Assembly: GCA_030848705.1 (NCBI GenBank)
Contig: JAUIZM010000150.1
Span: 62,001 to 126,000, forward strand
Direction: 5' to 3'
DNA: 64,000 nt
Source of the DNA: Heracleum sosnowskyi
Lineage: Eukaryota; Streptophyta; Magnoliopsida; Apiales; Apiaceae
Shown: positions 12,028 to 25,900 of the stretch, in pieces
Layout: every line of letters starts with the position of its first letter
How positions within the stretch are numbered: position 1 is the stretch's first letter
Notes under the pieces: generated by a model
What the model saw: only the letters and a program-made list of their open reading frames with translations
Told to the model about the DNA's origin: nothing
The model's database searches: none
Made by a program: the position numbers and the translations under genes

Positions 12028-15000
12028 CTATTTTAGCACGTGACAAAAAAAATCGGAAGAAAAATGTCGGGAACCTCGTTTTTTGAGCTGGTGAAAATGC
12101 CTGTGAAACCAGTTTTTGGCCAAAAAGTGGGTTTTTTCCCATTTTCGGGGGTCGAAAAACCCATTTCCGGAAATGAAATTTCGCGTTTTTTGGTCCGTAC
12201 GTCCATTTTTTACCTCTATTTTGGCACGTGACAAAAAAAATCGGAATAAAAATGTAGGGAACCTCGTTTTTTGAGCGGGTGAAAATGCCAGTGAAACCAG
12301 TTTTGGGCCAAAAAGTGGGTTTTTTTCCATTTTCGGGGGTCGAAAAAATCCATTTCCGGAAATGAAATTTCGCGTTTTTTGGTCCGTACGTCCATTTTGT
12401 ACCTCTATTATAGCACGTGACAAAAAAAATCGGAAGGAAAATGTCGGGAACCTCGTTTTTTGAGCGCGTGAAAATGCCAGTGAAACCAGTTTTGGGCCAA
12501 AAAGTGGGTTTTTTCCCATTTTCGGGGGTCGAAAAAACCCATTTCCGGAAATGAAATTTCGCATTTTTTGGTCCGTACGTCCATTTTCTACCTCTATTTT
12601 AGCACGTGACAAAAAAATCGGAAGAAAAATGTCGGGAACCTCATTTTTTGAGCGAGTGAAAATGCCAGTGAAACCATTTTTGGGCCAAAAAGTGGGTTTT
12701 TGCCCATTTTCGGGGGTCGAAAAAACCCATTTCCGGAAATGAAATTTCACTTTTTTTGGTCCGTACGTCCATTTTGTACCTCTATTTTAGCACGTGACAA
12801 AAAAAATTGGAAGAAAAATGTCGGGAACCTCGTTTTTTGAGCGCGTGAAAATGCCAGTGAAACCAGTTTTGGGCCAAAAAGTGGGTTTTTTCCCATTTTC
12901 GGGGTTCGAAAAAACCCATTTCCGGAAATGAAATTTCGCGTTTTTTGGTCCGTACGTCCATTTTTTACCTCTATTTTAGCACGTGACAAAAAAAATGGGA
13001 AGAAAAATGTCGGGAACCTCGTTTTTTGAGCGCGTGAAAATGCCAGTGAAACCAGTTTTGGGCCAAAAAGTGGGTTTTTTCCCATTTTCGGGGGTCGAAA
13101 AAACCCATTTCCGGAAATGAAATTTCGTATTTTTTGGTCCGTACGTCCATTTGTTACCTCTATTTTAGCACGTGACAAAAAAATCGGAAGAAAAATGTCG
13201 GGAACCTCGTTTTTTGAGCGCGTGAAAATGCTAGTGAAACCAGTTTTGGGCCAAAAAGTGGGTTTTTTCCCATTTTCGGGGTTCGAAAAAACCCATTTCC
13301 GGAAATGAAATTTCGCGTTTTTTGGTCCGTACGTCAATTTTGTACCTCTATTTTAGCACGTGACAAAAAAAATCGGAAGAAAAATGTCGGGAACCTCGTT
13401 TTTTGAGCTGGTGAAAATGCCTGTGAAACCAGTTTTTGGCCAAAAAGTGGGTTTTTTCCCATTTTCGGGGGTCGAAAAACCCATTTCCGGAAATGAAATT
13501 TCGCGTTTTTTGGTCCGTACGTCCATTTTTTACCTCTATTTTGGCACGTGACAAAAAAAATCGGAATAAAAATGTAGGGAACCTCGTTTTTTGAGCGCGT
13601 GAAAATGCCAGTGAAACCAGTTTTGGGCCAAAAAGTGGGTTTTTTACCATTTTCGGGGGTCGAAAAAATCCATTTCCGGAAATGAAATTTCGCGTTTTTT
13701 GGTCCGTACGTCCATTTTGTACCTCTATTATAGCACGTGACAAAAAAAATCGGAAGAAAAATGTCGGGAACCTCGTTTTTTGAGCGCGTGAAAATGCCAG
13801 TGAAACCAGTTTTGGGCCAAAAAGTGGGTTTTTTCCCATTTTCGGGGGTCGAAAAAACCCATTTCCGGAAATGAAATTTCGCATTTTTTGGTCTGTACGT
13901 CCATTTTCTACCTCTATTTTAGCACGTGACAAAAAAAATCGGAAGAAAAATGTCGGGAACCTCATTTTTTGAGCGCGTGAAAATGCCAGTGAAACCATTT
14001 TTGGGCCAAAAAGTGGGTTTTTGCCCATTTTCGGGGGTCGAAAAAACCCATTTCCGGAAATGAAATTTCACTTTTTTTGGTCCGTACGTCCATTTTGTAC
14101 CTCTATTTTAGCACGTGACAAAAAAAATCGGAAGAAAAATGTCGGGAACCTCGTTTTTTGAGCGCGTGAAAATGCCAGTGAAACCAGTTTTGGGCCAAAA
14201 AGTGGGTTTTTTCCCATTTTCGGGGTTCGAAAAAACCCATTTCCGGAAATGAAATTTCGCGTTTTTTGGTCCGTACGTCCATTTTTTACCTCTATTTTAG
14301 CACGTGACAAAAAAAATGGGAAGAAAAATGTCGGGAACCTCGTTTTTTGAGCGCGTGAAAATGCCAGTGAAACCAGTTTTGGGCCAAAAAGTGGGTTTTT
14401 TCCCATTTTCGGGGGTCGAAAAAACCCATTTCCGGAAATGAAATTTCGTATTTTTTTGTCCGTACGTCCATTTGTTACCTCTATTTTAGCACGTGACAAA
14501 AAAATCGGAAGAAAAATGTCGGGAACCTCGTTTTTTGAGCGCGTGAAAATGCTAGTGAAACCAGTTTTGGGCCAAAAAGTGGGTTTTTTCCCATTTTCGG
14601 GGTTCGAAAAAACCCATTTCCGGAAATGAAATTTCGCGTTTTTTGGTCCGTACGTCAATTTTGTACCTCTATTTTAGCACGTGACAAAAAAAATCGGAAG
14701 AAAAATGTCGGGAACCTCGTTTTTTGAGCTGGTGAAAATGCCTGTGAAACCAGTTTTTGGCCAAAAAGTGGGTTTTTTCCCATTTTCGGGGGTCGAAAAA
14801 CCCATTTCCGGAAATGAAATTTCGCGTTTTTTGGTCCGTACGTCCATTTTTTACCTCTATTTTGGCACGTGACAAAAAAAATCGGAATAAAAATGTAGGG
14901 AACCTCGTTTTTTGAGCGCGTGAAAATGCCAGTGAAACCAGTTTTGGGCCAAAAAGTGGGTTTTTTACCATTTTCGGGGGTCGAAAAAATCCATTTCCGG

Positions 15001-18000
15001 AAATGAAATTTCGCGTTTTTTGGTCCGTACGTCCATTTTGTACCTCTATTATAGCACGTGACAAAAAAAATCGGAAGAAAAATGTCGGGAACCTCGTTTT
15101 TTGAGCGCGTGAAAATGCCAGTGAAACCAGTTTTGGGCCAAAAAGTGGGTTTTTTCCCATTTTCGGGGGTCGAAAAAACCCATTTCCGGAAATGAAATTT
15201 CGCATTTTTTGGTCCGTACGTCCATTTTCTACCTCTATTTTAGCACGTGACAAAAAAAATCGGAAGAAAAATGTCGGGAACCTCATTTTTTGAGCGCGTG
15301 AAAATGCCAGTGAAACCATTTTTGGGCCAAAAAGTGGGTTTTTGCCCATTTTCGGGGGTCGAAAAAACCCATTTCCGGAAATGAAATTTCACTTTTTTTG
15401 GTCCGTACGTCCATTTTGTACCTCTATTTTAGCATGTGACAAAAAAAATCGGAAGAAAAATGTCGGGAACCTCGTTTTTTGAGCGCGTGAAAATGCCAGT
15501 GAAACCAGTTTTGGGCCAAAAAGTGGGTTTTTTCCCATTTTCGGGGTTCGAAAAAACCCATTTCCGGAAATGAAATTTCGCGTTTTTTGGTCCGTACGTC
15601 CATTTTTTACCTCTATTTTAGCACGTGACAAAAAAAATGGGAAGAAAAATGTCGGGAACCTCGTTTTTTGAGCGCGTGAAAATGCCAGTGAAACCAGTTT
15701 TGGGCCAAAAAGTGGGTTTTTTCCCATTTTCGGGGGTCGAAAAAACCCATTTCCGGAAATGAAATTTCGTATTTTTTGGTCCGTACGTCCATTTGTTACC
15801 TCTATTTTAGCACGTGACAAAAAAATCGGAAGAAAAATGTCGGGAACCTCGTTTTTTGAGCGCGTGAAAATGCTAGTGAAACCAGTTTTGGGCCAAAAAG
15901 TGGGTTTTTTCCCATTTTCGGGGTTCGAAAAAACCCATTTCCGGAAATGAAATTTCGCGTTTTTTGGTCCGTACGTCAATTTTGTACCTCTATTTTAGCA
16001 CGTGACAAAAAAAATCGAAGAAAAATGTCGGGAACCTCGTTTTTTGAGCTGGTGAAAATGCCTGTGAAACCAGTTTTTGGCCAAAAAGTGGGTTTTTTCC
16101 CATTTTCGGGGGTCGAAAAAACCCATTTCCGAAATGAAATTTCGCGTTTTTTGGTCCGTACGTCCATTTTTTACCTCTATTTTGGCACGTGACAAAAAAA
16201 ATCGGAATAAAAATGTAGGGAACCTCGTTTTTTGAGCGCGTGAAAATGCCAGTGAAACCAGTTTTGGGCCAAAAAGTGGGTTTTTTACCATTTTCGGGGG
16301 TCGAAAAAATCCATTTCCGGAAATGAAATTTCGCGTTTTTTGGTCCGTACGTCCATTTTGTACCTCTATTATAGCACGTGACAAAAAAAATCGGAAGAAA
16401 AATGTCGGGAACCTCGTTTTTTGAGCGCGTGAAAATGCCAGTGAAACCAGTTTTGGGCCAAAAAGTGGGTTTTTTCCCATTTTCGGGGGTCGAAAAAACC
16501 CATTTCCGGAAATGAAATTTCGCATTTTTTGGTCCGTACGTCCATTTTCTACCTCTATTTTAGCACGTGACAAAAAAAATCGGAAGAAAAATGTCGGGAA
16601 CCTCATTTTTTGAGCGCGTGAAAATGCCAGTGAAACCATTTTTGGGCCAAAAAGTGGGTTTTTGCCCATTTTCGGGGGTCGAAAAAAACCCATTTCCGGA
16701 AATGAAATTTCACTTTTTTTTGGTCCGTACGTCCATTTTGTACCTCTATTTTAGCACGTGACAAAAAAAATCGGAAGAAAAATGTCGGGAACCTCGTTTT
16801 TTGAGCGCGTGAAAATGCCAGTGAAACCAGTTTTGGGCCAAAAAGTGGGTTTTTTCCCATTTTCGGGGTTCGAAAAAACCCATTTCCGGAAATGAAATTT
16901 CGCGTTTTTTGGTCCGTACGTCCATTTTTTACCTCTATTTTAGCACGTGACAAAAAAAATGGGAAGAAAAATGTCGGGAACCTCGTTTTTTGAGCGCGTG
17001 AAAATGCCAGTGAAACCAGTTTTGGGCCAAAAAGTGGGTTTTTTCCCATTTTCGGGGGTCGAAAAAACCCATTTCCGGAAATGAAATTTCGTATTTTTTG
17101 GTCCGTACGTCCATTTGTTACCTCTATTTTAGCACGTGACAAAAAAATCGGAAGAAAAATGTCGGGAACCTCGTTTTTTGAGCGCGTGAAAATGCTAGTG
17201 AAACCAGTTTTGGGCCAAAAAGTGGGTTTTTTCCCATTTTCGGGGTTCGAAAAAACCCATTTCCGAAATGAAATTTCGCGTTTTTGGTCCGTACGTCAAT
17301 TTTGTACCTCTATTTTAGCACGTGACAAAAAAAATCGGAAGAAAAATGTCGGGAACCTCGTTTTTTGAGCTGGTGAAAATGCCTGTGAAACCAGTTTTTG
17401 GCCAAAAAGTGGGTTTTTTCCCATTTTCGGGGGTCGAAAAACCCATTTCCGGAAATGAAATTTCGCGTTTTTTGGTCCGTACGTCCATTTTTTACCTCTA
17501 TTTTGGCACGTGACAAAAAAAATCGGAATAAAATGTAGGGAACCTCGTTTTTTGAGCGCGTGAAAATGCCAGTGAAACCAGTTTTGGGCCAAAAAGTGGG
17601 TTTTTTACCATTTTCGGGGGTCGAAAAAATCCATTTCCGGAAATGAAATTTCGCGTTTTTTGGTCCGTACGTCCATTTTGTACCTCTATTATAGCACGTG
17701 ACAAAAAAAATCGGAAGAAAAATGTCGGGAACCTCGTTTTTTGAGCGCGTGAAAATGCCAGTGAAACCAGTTTTGGGCCAAAAAGTGGGTTTTTTCCCAT
17801 TTTCGGGGGTCGAAAAAACCCATTTCCGGAAATGAAATTTCGCATTTTTTGGTCCGTACGTCCATTTTCTACCTCTATTTTAGCACGTGACAAAAAAAAT
17901 CGGAAGAAAAATGTCGGGAACCTCATTTTTTGAGCGCGTGAAAATGCCAGTGAAACCATTTTTGGGCCAAAAAGTGGGTTTTTGCCCATTTTCGGGGGTC

Positions 18001-19960
18001 GAAAAAACCCATTTCCGGAAATGAAATTTCACTTTTTTTGGTCCGTACGTCCATTTTGTACCTCTATTTTAGCACGTGACAAAAAAAATCGGAAGAAAAA
18101 TGTCGGGAACCTCGTTTTTTGAGCGCGTGAAAATGCCAGTGAAACCAGTTTTGGGCCAAAAAGTGGGTTTTTTCCCATTTTCGGGGTTCGAAAAAACCCA
18201 TTTCCGGAAATGAAATTTCGCGTTTTTTGGTCCGTACGTCCATTTTTTACCTCTATTTTAGCACGTGACAAAAAAAATGGGAAGAAAAATGTCGGGAACC
18301 TCGTTTTTTGAGCGCGTGAAAATGCCAGTGAAACCAGTTTTGGGCCAAAAAGTGGGTTTTTTCCCATTTTCGGGGGTCGAAAAACCCATTTCCGGAAATG
18401 AAATTTCGTATTTTTTGGTCCGTACGTCCATTTGTTACCTCTATTTTAGCACGTGACAAAAAAATCGGAAGAAAAATGTCGGGAACCTCGTTTTTTGAGC
18501 GCGTGAAAATGCTAGTGAAACCAGTTTTGGGCCAAAAAGTGGGTTTTTTCCCATTTTCGGGGTTCGAAAAAACCCATTTCCGGAAATGAAATTTCGCGTT
18601 TTTTGGTCCGTACGTCAATTTTGTACCTCTATTTTAGCACGTGACAAAAAAAATCGGAAGAAAAATGTCGGGAACCTCGTTTTTTGAGCTGGTGAAAATG
18701 CCTGTGAAACCAGTTTTTGGCCAAAAAGTGGGTTTTTTCCCATTTTCGGGGGTCGAAAAACCCATTTCCGGAAATGAAATTTCGCGTTTTTTGGTCCGTA
18801 CGTCCATTTTTTACCTCTATTTTGGCACGTGACAAAAAAAATCGAATAAAAATGTCGGGAACCTCATTTTTTGAGCGCGTGAAAATGCCAGTGAAACCAG
18901 TTTTGGGCCAAAAAGTGGGTTTTTTACCATTTTCGGGGGTCGAAAAAATCCATTTCCGGAAATGAAATTTCGCGTTTTTTGGTCCGTACGTCCATTTTGT
19001 ACCTCTATTATAGCACGTGACAAAAAAAATCGGAAGAAAAATGTCGGGAACCTCGTTTTTTGAGCGCGTGAAAATGCCAGTGAAACCAGTTTTGGGCCAA
19101 AAAGTGGGTTTTTCCCCATTTTCGGGGGTCGAAAAAACCCATTTCCGGAAATGAAATTTCGCATTTTTTGGTCCGTACGTCCATTTTCTACCTCTATTTT
19201 AGCACGTGACAAAAAAAATCGGAAGAAAAATGTCGGGAACCTCATTTTTTGAGCGCGTGAAAATGCCAGTGAAACCATTTTTGGGCCAAAAAGTGGGTTT
19301 TTGCCCATTTTCGGGGGTCGAAAAAACCCATTTCCGGAAATGAAATTTCACTTTTTTTGGTCCGTACGTCCATTTTGTACCTCTATTTAGCACGTGACAA
19401 AAAAAATCGGAAGAAAAATGTCGGGAACCTCGTTTTTTGAGCGCGTGAAAATGCCAGTGAAACCAGTTTTGGGCCAAAAAGTGGGTTTTTTCCCATTTTC
19501 GGGGTTCGAAAAAACCCATTTCCGGAAATGAAATTTCGCGTTTTTTGGTCCGTACGTCCATTTTTTACCTCTATTTTAGCACGTGACAAAAAAAATGGGA
19601 AGAAAAATGTCGGGAACCTCGTTTTTTGAGCGCGTGAAAATGCCAGTGAAACCAGTTTTGGGCCAAAAAGTGGGTTTTTTCCCATTTTCGGGGGTCGAAA
19701 AAACCCATTTCCGGAAATGAAATTTCGTATTTTTTGGTCCGTACGTCCATTTGTTACCTCTATTTTAGCACGTGACAAAAAAATCGGAAGAAAAATGTCG
19801 GGAACCTCGTTTTTTGAGCGCGTGAAAATGCTAGTGAAACCAGTTTTGGGCCAAAAAGTGGGTTTTTTCCCATTTTCGGGGTTCGAAAAAACCCATTTCC
19901 GGAAATGAAATTTCGCGTTTTTTGGTCCGTACGTCAATTTTGTACCTCTATTTTAGCACG
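12028..19960. repeat. 7-monomer higher-order repeat, ~1321-bp period, six units
   Basis: Units start with the GAGCTGGTG/CCTGTG monomer at about 12040, 13360, 14681, 16002, 17322 and 18641, with spacings of 1319-1321 bp. The order of types inside the unit is constant: GAGCTGGTG type; ATGTAGGG type; CGCATTTTTTGG/TTTTCTACC type; CCATTTTTGGGCC with TTTCACTTTTTTT; GGGGTTCG with TTTTTTACC; ATGGGAAG with CGTATTTTTTGG and TTTGTTACC; A7 tract with GCTAGTG and CGTCAATTTTG. This is the most regular higher-order block in the window. An isolated related unit starts at about 9398. Confidence 0.9.
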
Positions 19961-19999
19961 TGACGTGACAAAAAAAAATCGGAAGAAAAATGTCGGGAA

Positions 20000-22900
20000 C
20001 CTCGTTTTTTGAGCTGGTGAAAATGCCTGTGAAACCAGTTTTTGGCCAAACAGTGGGTTTTTTCCCATTTTCGGGGGTCGAAAAACCCATTTCCGGAAAT
20101 GAAATTTCGCGTTTTTTGGTCCGTACGTCCATTTTTTACCTCTATTTTGGCACGTGACAAAAAAAATCGGAATAAAAATGTCGGGAACCTCATTTTTTGA
20201 GCGCGTGAAAAATGCCAGTGAAACCAGTTTTGGGCCAAAAAGTGGGTTTTTTACCATTTTCGGGGGTCGAAAAAATCCATTTCCGGAAATGAAATTTCGC
20301 GTTTTTTGGTCCGTACGTCCATTTTGTACCTCTATTATAGCACGTGACAAAAAAAATCGGAAGAAAAATGTCGGGAACCTCGTTTTTTGAGCGCGTGAAA
20401 ATGCCAGTGAAACCAGTTTTGGGCCAAAAAGTGGGTTTTTCCCCATTTTCGGGGGTCGAAAAAACCCCATTTCCGGAAATGAAATTTCGCATTTTTTGGT
20501 CCGTACGTCCATTTTCTACCTCTATTTTAGCACGTGACAAAAAAAATCGGAAGAAAAATGTCGGGAACCTCATTTTTTGAGCGCGTGAAAATGCCAGTGA
20601 AACCATTTTTGGGCCAAAAAGTGGGTTTTTGCCCATTTTCGGGGGTCGAAAAAACCCATTTCCGGAAATGAAATTTCACTTTTTTTGGTCCGTACGTCCA
20701 TTTTGTACCTCTATTTTAGCACGTGACAAAAAAAATCGGAAGAAAAATGTCGGGAACCTCGTTTTTTGAGCGCGTGAAAATGCTAGTGAAACCAGTTTTG
20801 GGCCAAAAAAGTGGGTTTTTTCCCATTTTCGGGGTTCGAAAAAACCCATTTCCGGAAATGAAATTTCGCGTTTTTTGGTCCGTACGTCAATTTTGTACCT
20901 CTATTTTAGCACGTGACAAAAAAAAATCGGAAGAAAAATGTCGGGAACCTCGTTTTTTGAGCTGGTGAAAATGCCTGTGAAACCAGTTTTTGGCCAAAAA
21001 GTGGGTTTTTTCCCATTTTCGGGGGTCGAAAAACCCATTTTCGGAAATGAAATTTCGCGTTTTTTGGTCCGTACGTCCATTTTTTACCTCTATTTTGGCA
21101 CGTGACAAAAAAAATCGGAATAAAAATGTAGGGAACCTCGTTTTTTGAGCGCGTGAAAATGCCAGTGAAACCAGTTTTGGGCCAAAAAGTGGGTTTTTTA
21201 CCATTTTCGGGGGTCGAAAAAATCCATTTCCGGAAATGAAATTTCACTTTTTTTGGTCCGTACGTCCATTTTGTACCTCTATTTTAGCACGTGACAAAAA
21301 AAATCGGAAGAAAAATGTCGGGAACCTCGTTTTTTGAGCGCGTGAAAATGCCAGTGAAACCAGTTTTGGGCCAAAAGTGGGTTTTTTCCCATTTTCGGGG
21401 TTCGAAAAAACCCATTTCCGGAAATGAAATTTCGCGTTTTTTGGTCCGTTACGTCCATTTTTTACCTCTATTTTAGCACGTGACAAAAAAAATGGGAAGA
21501 AAAATGTCGGGAACCTCGTTTTTTGAGCGCGTGAAAATGCCAGTGAAACCAGTTTTGGGCCAAAAAGTGGGTTTTTTCCCATTTTCGGGGGTCGAAAAAA
21601 CCCATTTCCGGAAATGAAATTTCGTATTTTTTGGTCCGTACGTCCATTTTTTACCTCTATTTTAGCACGTGACAAAAAAATCGGAAGAAAAATGTCGGGA
21701 ACCTCGTTTTTTGAGCGCGTGAAAATGCTCGTGAAACCAGTTTTGGGCCAAAAAGTGGGTTTTTTCCCATTTTCGGGGTTCGAAAAAACCCATTTCCGGA
21801 AATGAAATTTCGCGTTTTTTGGTCCGTACGTCAATTTTGTACCTCTATTTTAGCACGTGACAAAAAAAATCGGAAGAAAAATGTCGGGAACCTCGTTTTT
21901 TGAGCTGGTGAAAATGCCTGTGAAACCAGTTTTTGGCCAAAAAGTGGGTTTTTTCCCATTTTCGGGGGTCGAAAAACCCATTTCCGGAAATGAAATTTCG
22001 CGTTTTTTGGTCCGTATGTCCATTTTTTACCTCTATTTTGGCACGTGACAAAAAAAATCGGAATAAAAATGTAGGGAACCTCGTTTTTTGAGCGCGTGAA
22101 AATGCCAGTGAAACCAGTTTTGGGCCAAAAAGTGGGTTTTTTACCATTTTCGGGGGTCGAAAAAATCCATTTCCGGAAATGAAATTTCGCGTTTTTTGGT
22201 CCGTACGTCCATTTTATACCTCTATTATAGCACGTGACAAAAAAAATCGGAAGAAAAATGTCGGGAACCTCGTTTTTTGAGCGCGTGAAAATGCCAGTGA
22301 AACCAGTTTTGGGCCAAAAAGTGGGTTTTTTCCCATTTTCGGGGGTCGAAAAAACCCATTTCCGGAAATGAAATTTCGCATTTTTTGGTCCGTACGTCCA
22401 TTTTCTACCTCTATTTTAGCACGTGACAAAAAAAATCGGAAGAAAAATGTCGGGAACCTCATTTTTTGAGCGCGTGAAAATGCCAGTGAAACCATTTTTG
22501 GGCCAAAAAGTGGGTTTTTGCCCATTTTCGGGTGTCGAAAAAACCCATTTCCGGAAATGAAATTTCACTTTTTTTGGTCCGTACGTCCATTTTGTACCTC
22601 TATTTTAGCACGTGACAAAAAAAATCGGAAGAAAAATGTCGGGAACCTCGTTTTTTGAGCGCGTGAAAATGCCAGTGAAACCAGTTTTGGGCCAAAAAGT
22701 GGGTTTTTTCCCATATTCGGGGTTCGAAAAAACCCATTTCCGGAAATGAAATTTCGCGTTTTTTGGTCCGTACGTCCATTTTCTACCTCTATTTTAGCAC
22801 GTGACAAAAAAAATCGGAAGAAAAATGTCGGGAACCTCGTTTTTTGAGCGCGTGAAAATGCCAGTGAAACCAGTTTTGGGCCAAAAAGTGGGTTTTTTCC

Positions 22901-25900
22901 CATTTTCGGGGGTCGAAAAAACCCATTTCCGGAAATGAAATTTCGTATTTTTTGGTCCGTACGTCCATTTTTTACCTCTATTTTAGCACGTGACAAAAAA
23001 ATCGGAAGAAAAATGTCGGGAACCTCGTTTTTTGAGCGCGTGAAAATGCTAGTGAAACCAGTTTTGGGCCAAAAAGTGGGTTTTTTCCCATTTTCGGGGT
23101 TCGAAAAAACCCATTTCCGGAAATGAAATTTCGCGTTTTTTGGTCCGTACGTCAATTTTGTACCTCTATTTTAGCACGTGACAAAAAAAATCGGAAGAAA
23201 AATGTCGGGAACCTCGTTTTTTGAGCGCGTGAAAATGCCAGTGAAACCAGTTTTGGGCCAAAAAGTGGGTTTTTTCCCATTTTCGGGGGTCGAAAAAACC
23301 CATTTCCGGAAATGAAATTTCGTATTTTTTGGTCCGTACGTCCATTTTTTACCTCTATTTTGGCACGTGACAAAAAAATCGGAAGAAAAATGTCGGGAAC
23401 CTCGTTTTTTGAGCGCGTGAAAATGCTAGTGAAACCAGTTTTGGGCCAAAAAGTGGGTTTTTTCCCATTTTCGGGGTTCGAAAAAACCCATTTCCGGAAA
23501 TGAAATTTCGCGTTTTTTGGTCCGTACGTCAATTTTGTACCTCTATTTTAGCACGTGACAAAAAAAATCGGAAGAAAAATGTCGGGAACCTCGTTTTTTG
23601 AGCTGGTGAAAATGCCTGTGAAACCAGTTTTTGCCCAAAAAGTGGGTTTTTTCCCATTTTCGGGGGTCGAAAAACCCATTTCCGGAAATGAAATTTCGCG
23701 TTTTTTGGTCCGTACGTCCATTTTTTACCTCTATTTTGGCACGTGACAAAAAAAATCGGAATAAAAATGTCGGGAACCTCATTTTTTGAGCGCGTGAAAA
23801 TGCCAGTGAAACCAGTTTTGGGCCAAAAAGTGGGTTTTTTACCATTTTCGGGGGTCGAAAAAATCCATTTCCGGAAATGAAATTTCGCGTTTTTTGGTCC
23901 GTACGTCCATTTTGTACCTCTATTATAGCACGTGACCAAAAAAATCGGAAGAAAAATGTCGGGAACCTCGTTTTTTGAGCGCGTGAAAATGCCAGTGAAA
24001 CCAGTTTTGGGCCAAAAAGTGGGTTTTTCCCCATTTTCGGGGGTCGAAAAAACCCATTTCCGGAAATGAAATTTCGCATTTTTTGGTCCGTACGTCCATT
24101 TTCTACCTCTATTTTAGCACGTGACAAAAAAAATCGGAAGAAAAATGTCGGGAACCTCATTTTTTGAGCGCGTGAAAATGCCAGTGAAACCATTTTTGGG
24201 CCAAAAAGTGGGTTTTTGCCCATTTTCGGGGGTCGAAAAAACCCATTTCCGGAAATGAAATTTCACTTTTTTTGGTCCGTACGTCCATTTTGTACCTCTA
24301 TTTTAGCACGTGACAAAAAAAATCGGAAGAAAAATGTCGGGAACCTCGTTTTTTGAGCGCGTGAAAATGCTAGTGAAACCAGTTTTGGGCCAAAAAGTGG
24401 GTTTTTTCCCATTTTCGGGGTTCGAAAAAACCCATTTCCGGAAATGAAATTTCGCGTTTTTTGGTCCGTACGTCAATTTTGTACCTCTATTTTAGCACGT
24501 GACAAAAAAAATCGGAAGAAAAATGTCGGGAACCTCGTTTTTTGAGCTGGTGAAAATGCCTGTGAAACCAGTTTTTGGCCAAAAAGTGGGTTTTTTCCCA
24601 TTTTCGGGGGTCGAAAAACCCATTTCCGGAAATGAAATTTCGCGTTTTTTGGTCCGTACGTCCATTTTTTACCTCTATTTTGGCACGTGACAAAATAAAT
24701 CGGAATAAAAATGTAGGGAACCTCGTTTTTTGAGCGCGTGAAAATGCCAGTGAAACCGGTTTTGGGCCAAAAAGTGGGTTTTTTACCATTTTCGGGGGTC
24801 GAAAAAATCCATTTCCGGAAATGAAATTTCACTTTTTTTGGTCCGTACGTCCATTTTGTACCTCTATTTTAGCACGTGACAAAAAAAATCGGAAGAAAAA
24901 TGTCGGGAACCTCGTTTTTTGAGCGCGTGAAAATGCCAGTGAAACCAGTTTTGGGCCAAAAAGTGGGTTTTTTCCCATTTTCGGGGTTCGAAAAAACCCA
25001 TTTCCGGAAATGAAATTTCGCGTTTTTTGGTCCGTACGTCCATTTTTTACCTCTATTTTAGCACGTGACAAAAAAAATGGGAAGAAAAATGTCGGGAACC
25101 TCGTTTTTTGAGCGCGTGAAAATGCCAGTGAAACCAGTTTTGGGCCAAAAAGTGGGTTTTTTCCCATTTTCGGGGGTCGAAAAAACCCATTTCCGGAAAT
25201 GAAATTTCGTATTTTTTGGTCCGTACGTCCATTTTTTACCTCTATTTTAGCACGTGACAAAAAAATCGGAAGAAAAATGTCGGGAACCTCGTTTTTTGAG
25301 CGCGTGAAAATGCTAGTGAAACCAGTTTTGGGCCAAAAAGTGGGTTTTTTCCCATTTTCGGGGTTCGAAAAAACCCATTTCCGGAAATGAAATTTCGCGT
25401 TTTTTGGTCTGTACGTCAATTTTGTACCTCTATTTTAGCACGTGACAAAAAAAATCGGAAGAAAAATGTCGGGAACCTCGTTTTTTGAGCTGGTGAAAAT
25501 GCCTGTGAAACCAGTTTTTGGCCAAAAAGTGGGTTTTTTCCCATTTTCGGGGGTCGAAAAACCCATTTCCGGAAATGAAATTTCGCGTTTTTTGGTCCGT
25601 ACGTCCATTTTTTACCTCTATTTTGGCACGTGACAAAAAAAATCGGAATAAAAATGTCGGGAACCTCATTTTTTGAGCGCGTGAAAATGCCAGTGAAACC
25701 AGTTTTGGGCCAAAAAGTGGGTTTTTTACCATTTTCGGGGGTCGAAAAAATCCATTTCCGGAAATGAAATTTCGCGTTTTTTGGTCCGTACGTCCATTTT
25801 GTACCTCTATTATAGCACGTGACAAAAAAAATCGGAAGAAAAATGTCGGGAACCTCGTTTTTTGAGCGCGTGAAAATGCCAGTGAAACCAGTTTTGGGCC

